From: Naumovozyma dairenensis CBS 421
Taxonomy: Eukaryota > Ascomycota > Saccharomycetes > Saccharomycetales > Saccharomycetaceae
Direction: 5' to 3'
DNA: 64,000 nt
Assembly (NCBI RefSeq): GCF_000227115.2
Contig: NC_016479.1
Location: 682,001-746,000 of the forward strand
The translations under genes were made by a program, and so were the position numbers. Under the pieces are notes generated by a model. It had not been told where the DNA came from and searched no databases. It worked only from the letters and a program-made list of their open reading frames with translations. Below are positions 61,675 to 64,000 of this stretch, in pieces. The stretch's first letter is position 1. Each line of letters opens with the position of its first letter.

Positions 61675-61842
61675 AAATTAAAATTAAAATAACGAAGAAT
61701 ATATTTTTGTTCTTATGATATAGACTACGCACATGTAAATCTTTAAATCAAAAGTAAAAAAAAAGTTAAATAAATAGTGTCAGTGGCGGTCCGGGTTGGT
61801 TGTATAAAATTATTTATACATACAACTTTGTTTATTAGTTAC

Positions 61843-62696
61843 TTAGTGGGAATCGGGATGTATAATGACTGATGTTTCGGTGAAGGGCATCATAGCCCCG
61901 ATTTCAGATTTCTTTTCGAAATACTTCTTGAGAATTATTGATTTAACACTATCAGAAGAAGAAGAACCGTTTTTGTCATCGGTAGCTTCATTTGTCTTGG
62001 ATTGGCTTTCCCGATATCTTTCATTAATGGCCGTGTCTGATAAGCTTCTATAATAAGTATTCCTTAGTTCCCTTTCAATAGTGTTGACTTTTAATTTGTA
62101 AAAACCGGGAGAACTAATTGAGTCATTTAAGTCATCTTCCGAAGGAATAAATGTTTCTCCCTTAGGTAAAGAAAACGTACTCTGACGCGGAACTGAAGAA
62201 TTATGTTTACTATCGTATTGCTTCAACTGAGTACCTAAGGATGGAAAGGTTTCAAAGCTGTGAAAGTGTTTCCGAGAGTTGATTAATAAGCGATTAACTT
62301 TTTCTAGGTCCAAAAATGATTCATAGCCATAGATATTGTTCTCGTATGTGGTATTGGAAGGATCTTCTTTATGAGATGGGCCTATGTTGTCATTGGAAAG
62401 AATATGCTCTAGGATGGAGTTGTAATGTTCTAGTCTGCAACTATTTACCGAGTATTGATCCCTCTTTGTAATACCAACTACGGGCCCCTTCCCATTGGTA
62501 TGGTTACTGCATTCCCAATCTGTACTTTCAGGTGACCAACACTGCGTGGACGAAAATGAAGAGGACCGGTATCTCTCATGATTTGACAAATCATTAGCAA
62601 TTATTGTCTTGAGATAATCTCTCGTTCTTTGAAGGTGGTGAGCACTTTCCTCCAACGGTTTCTTTGCGTCATCATTGGTGCATCGACGCAAGTCAT
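61843..62696 (-). CDS. LAA2-position protein (AP-1 accessory candidate), 5' end frame unclear
   Basis: The open frame is 282 codons, but from a TTG at 62689-62691. It has no in-frame ATG until almost its end. A well-placed ATG (AAAATG) at 62694-62696 is in another frame, so one base may be missing near the 5' end, as in other genes of this window. The protein is hydrophilic, Ser/Asn-rich and disordered with a lysine-rich helix near its C-terminus (SVKSIILKKYFEKKS). In S. cerevisiae, YBL010C (LAA2, about 280 aa, which recruits Laa1 to AP-1 clathrin coats) lies convergent to SCT1, as here. Assignment is by position and length only. Confidence 0.55.
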
Positions 62697-64000
62697 TTTA
62701 TTTACGTAGCTTTGTAGTAAAAATTCTTATGCCTTGGTAGAACTGCTGAAGAGTATTTCAGTACTTTAATAAAGAATACTATATGATGCTTGAACATATG
62801 AGTGAAGTTGACAAAACAGAAATTGTCTTTGATAGTTTTGTTCGTTTTTATATAATTCGGTAATTACGGTCATAGCATGATTAGAAGGAGAAAAATGGCG
62901 ATGTGGTGTGGTCATGGGTGTAGAGAATTTCTCGTAACACTATATTTTTGACGCCTCAATTTGAAATGGAACCTGAAGGGTATTCACATTGTACCTCCAA
63001 AATTTTGACATACGTATTGTTTTCGCGTCTCCCTTCATAGCAAAAACTCCGAGTTTACAAGGTGTTGGTAGCGCCAAATGGATGGGAAGGATGATGCATA
63101 ATCAAATCATGATAACTTATCATTGATAAGACTCTTGCCTTCAGTCTTCTGTCCTTGGTGTGGAGATGTTGGAGATCATAAAAATACACAGCGTCCTTGA
63201 ATTACTAACGAATGCCTAAAACGTGCTCTTTAATAATCCCGTTAAAAAGCTATGCGAATTGGGACAAATTGGTCTAGCTTGTTTGAACAATCGTCACATG
63301 GATCGCAAAAAATATAAAAACCCTATGTATTTGTGTATTGTTAGATAATGGAAAAAATGCTTAGATAAAGGATAGAATGTATTCTAGCAAACCTGTTATA
63401 TATTGTGGGGAACCTGTCGGTATTAATTCTATATCATGACTGATTATATGTATCAGGTGAAGAGCAATTGGGAATAATTTAGCTGCAACCACTCCATGCA
63501 TATCATTGTCTAATTACAAACACCAGAAAGTCCAATGTTACCGTCTTCATCTAGAACTGGTAAAATATATAGTACTCAAAGGTATACTAGTATTGACGTT
63601 CAGGGAATGAATTTACATACAAACAGAGTTAGCTTCTCCCAGCTGATTTTATACATACATTCGTTCTAAAACTATCGTTCGGAAACAATATTCAGCCAAT
63701 ACCAACCATCAGGAACTGATTATAGATCCAACATCTTTAACCTTTACCAGACAACATCCCCATCCAGTCGCCGCGTGATAGGTAATTGCATTCAAGGAGC
63801 ACTTTACAAGTATTTAGTCTGGAACCATAAAAGTAGAAGCAAAATAAGCTCAACAGCTGTAGTAGGTAATAGGAAATATTTGTCACGTTACCTGGCCACC
63901 CAAGAGAACAACTTTTTCTTTTGTTTCCTCCTATTGTAAAGTTCAATTTCGTCCCTTTGTAATCTCTGTGTATGACCAGATAGGTTTGTGATTACATTTT
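62697..64000. other. Terminal 1.3 kb without recognised gene
   Basis: A/T-rich sequence with upstream DNA of the LAA2-like gene and probably the promoter of a gene beyond the window. An ALK2 homologue would be expected from S. cerevisiae order, but no start is seen. The 63737-63946 reverse frame has no recognisable feature. Confidence 0.5.

Overview
The window is nuclear DNA from a budding yeast of the family Saccharomycetaceae. It has short intron-poor genes, TATA-rich and A/T-rich spacers, GTATGT...TACTAAC introns, tRNA genes flanked by Ty/LTR debris, and proteins that match Saccharomyces cerevisiae genes over nearly their whole length. Neighbours fall into S. cerevisiae blocks that are sister regions of the whole-genome duplication (chrV/chrIX, chrXI/chrXV, plus chrIV and chrII pieces), and genes expected in an unduplicated ancestor are missing between retained ones. 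A post-duplication genus such as Naumovozyma, Kazachstania or Tetrapisispora is therefore likely. I cannot name the species. All S. cerevisiae comparisons are from memory, not from a search.

Layout. 1-1.5 kb: the 5' part of CDC48, then HNT1 (a chrIV pair). 3.2-4.8 kb: a DLD2-type D-2-hydroxyglutarate dehydrogenase with a frame-disrupted 3' end. 5-8.2 kb: an accessory stretch with tRNA-Ile(AAU), LTR-like debris, tandem repeats, a gene-less ribosome-biogenesis-type promoter and the remains of an AIR1/AIR2 zinc-knuckle gene. 9-24.5 kb: GET2, UTP7, RPN2, SER3/SER33, AIM9, ICP55, MRX1, in YER/YIL order. 24.9-27.5 kb: two identical tRNA-Ala(UGC) genes around about 2.4 kb of retroelement remains. 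28-33.2 kb: PTP3, YOS1 (two introns) and RPS24 (an intron directly after the ATG). 34-51.5 kb: TRZ1, DAD2, NUP133, MRPL20, MTD1, UFE1, HBS1 and an MSA1/MSA2-type gene (YKR/YOR block, locally shuffled). 52-55.9 kb: an ALD6-type aldehyde dehydrogenase and ECM4. 56.4-57.1 kb: a broken small gene. 58-62.7 kb: FMT1, SCT1 and a LAA2-position gene (YBL block).

The genes are mostly housekeeping: protein quality control (CDC48, RPN2, both with Rpn4-type sites upstream), ribosome production and rescue (UTP7, RPS24, HBS1), tRNA processing and mitochondrial initiation (TRZ1, FMT1), nuclear pore and kinetochore (NUP133, DAD2), ER membrane traffic (GET2, YOS1, UFE1), one-carbon and serine metabolism (SER3, MTD1) and lipid synthesis (SCT1). 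There is no operon logic.

Three conserved genes (DLD2, RPS24, NUP133), and probably LAA2, carry single-base frame breaks next to well conserved downstream codons, so base-level quality should be checked before calling them pseudogenes. The most interesting biological candidate is an AUG-less, strongly basic in-frame extension upstream of TRZ1 that looks like a mitochondrial targeting sequence. I see no undescribed multi-gene system.
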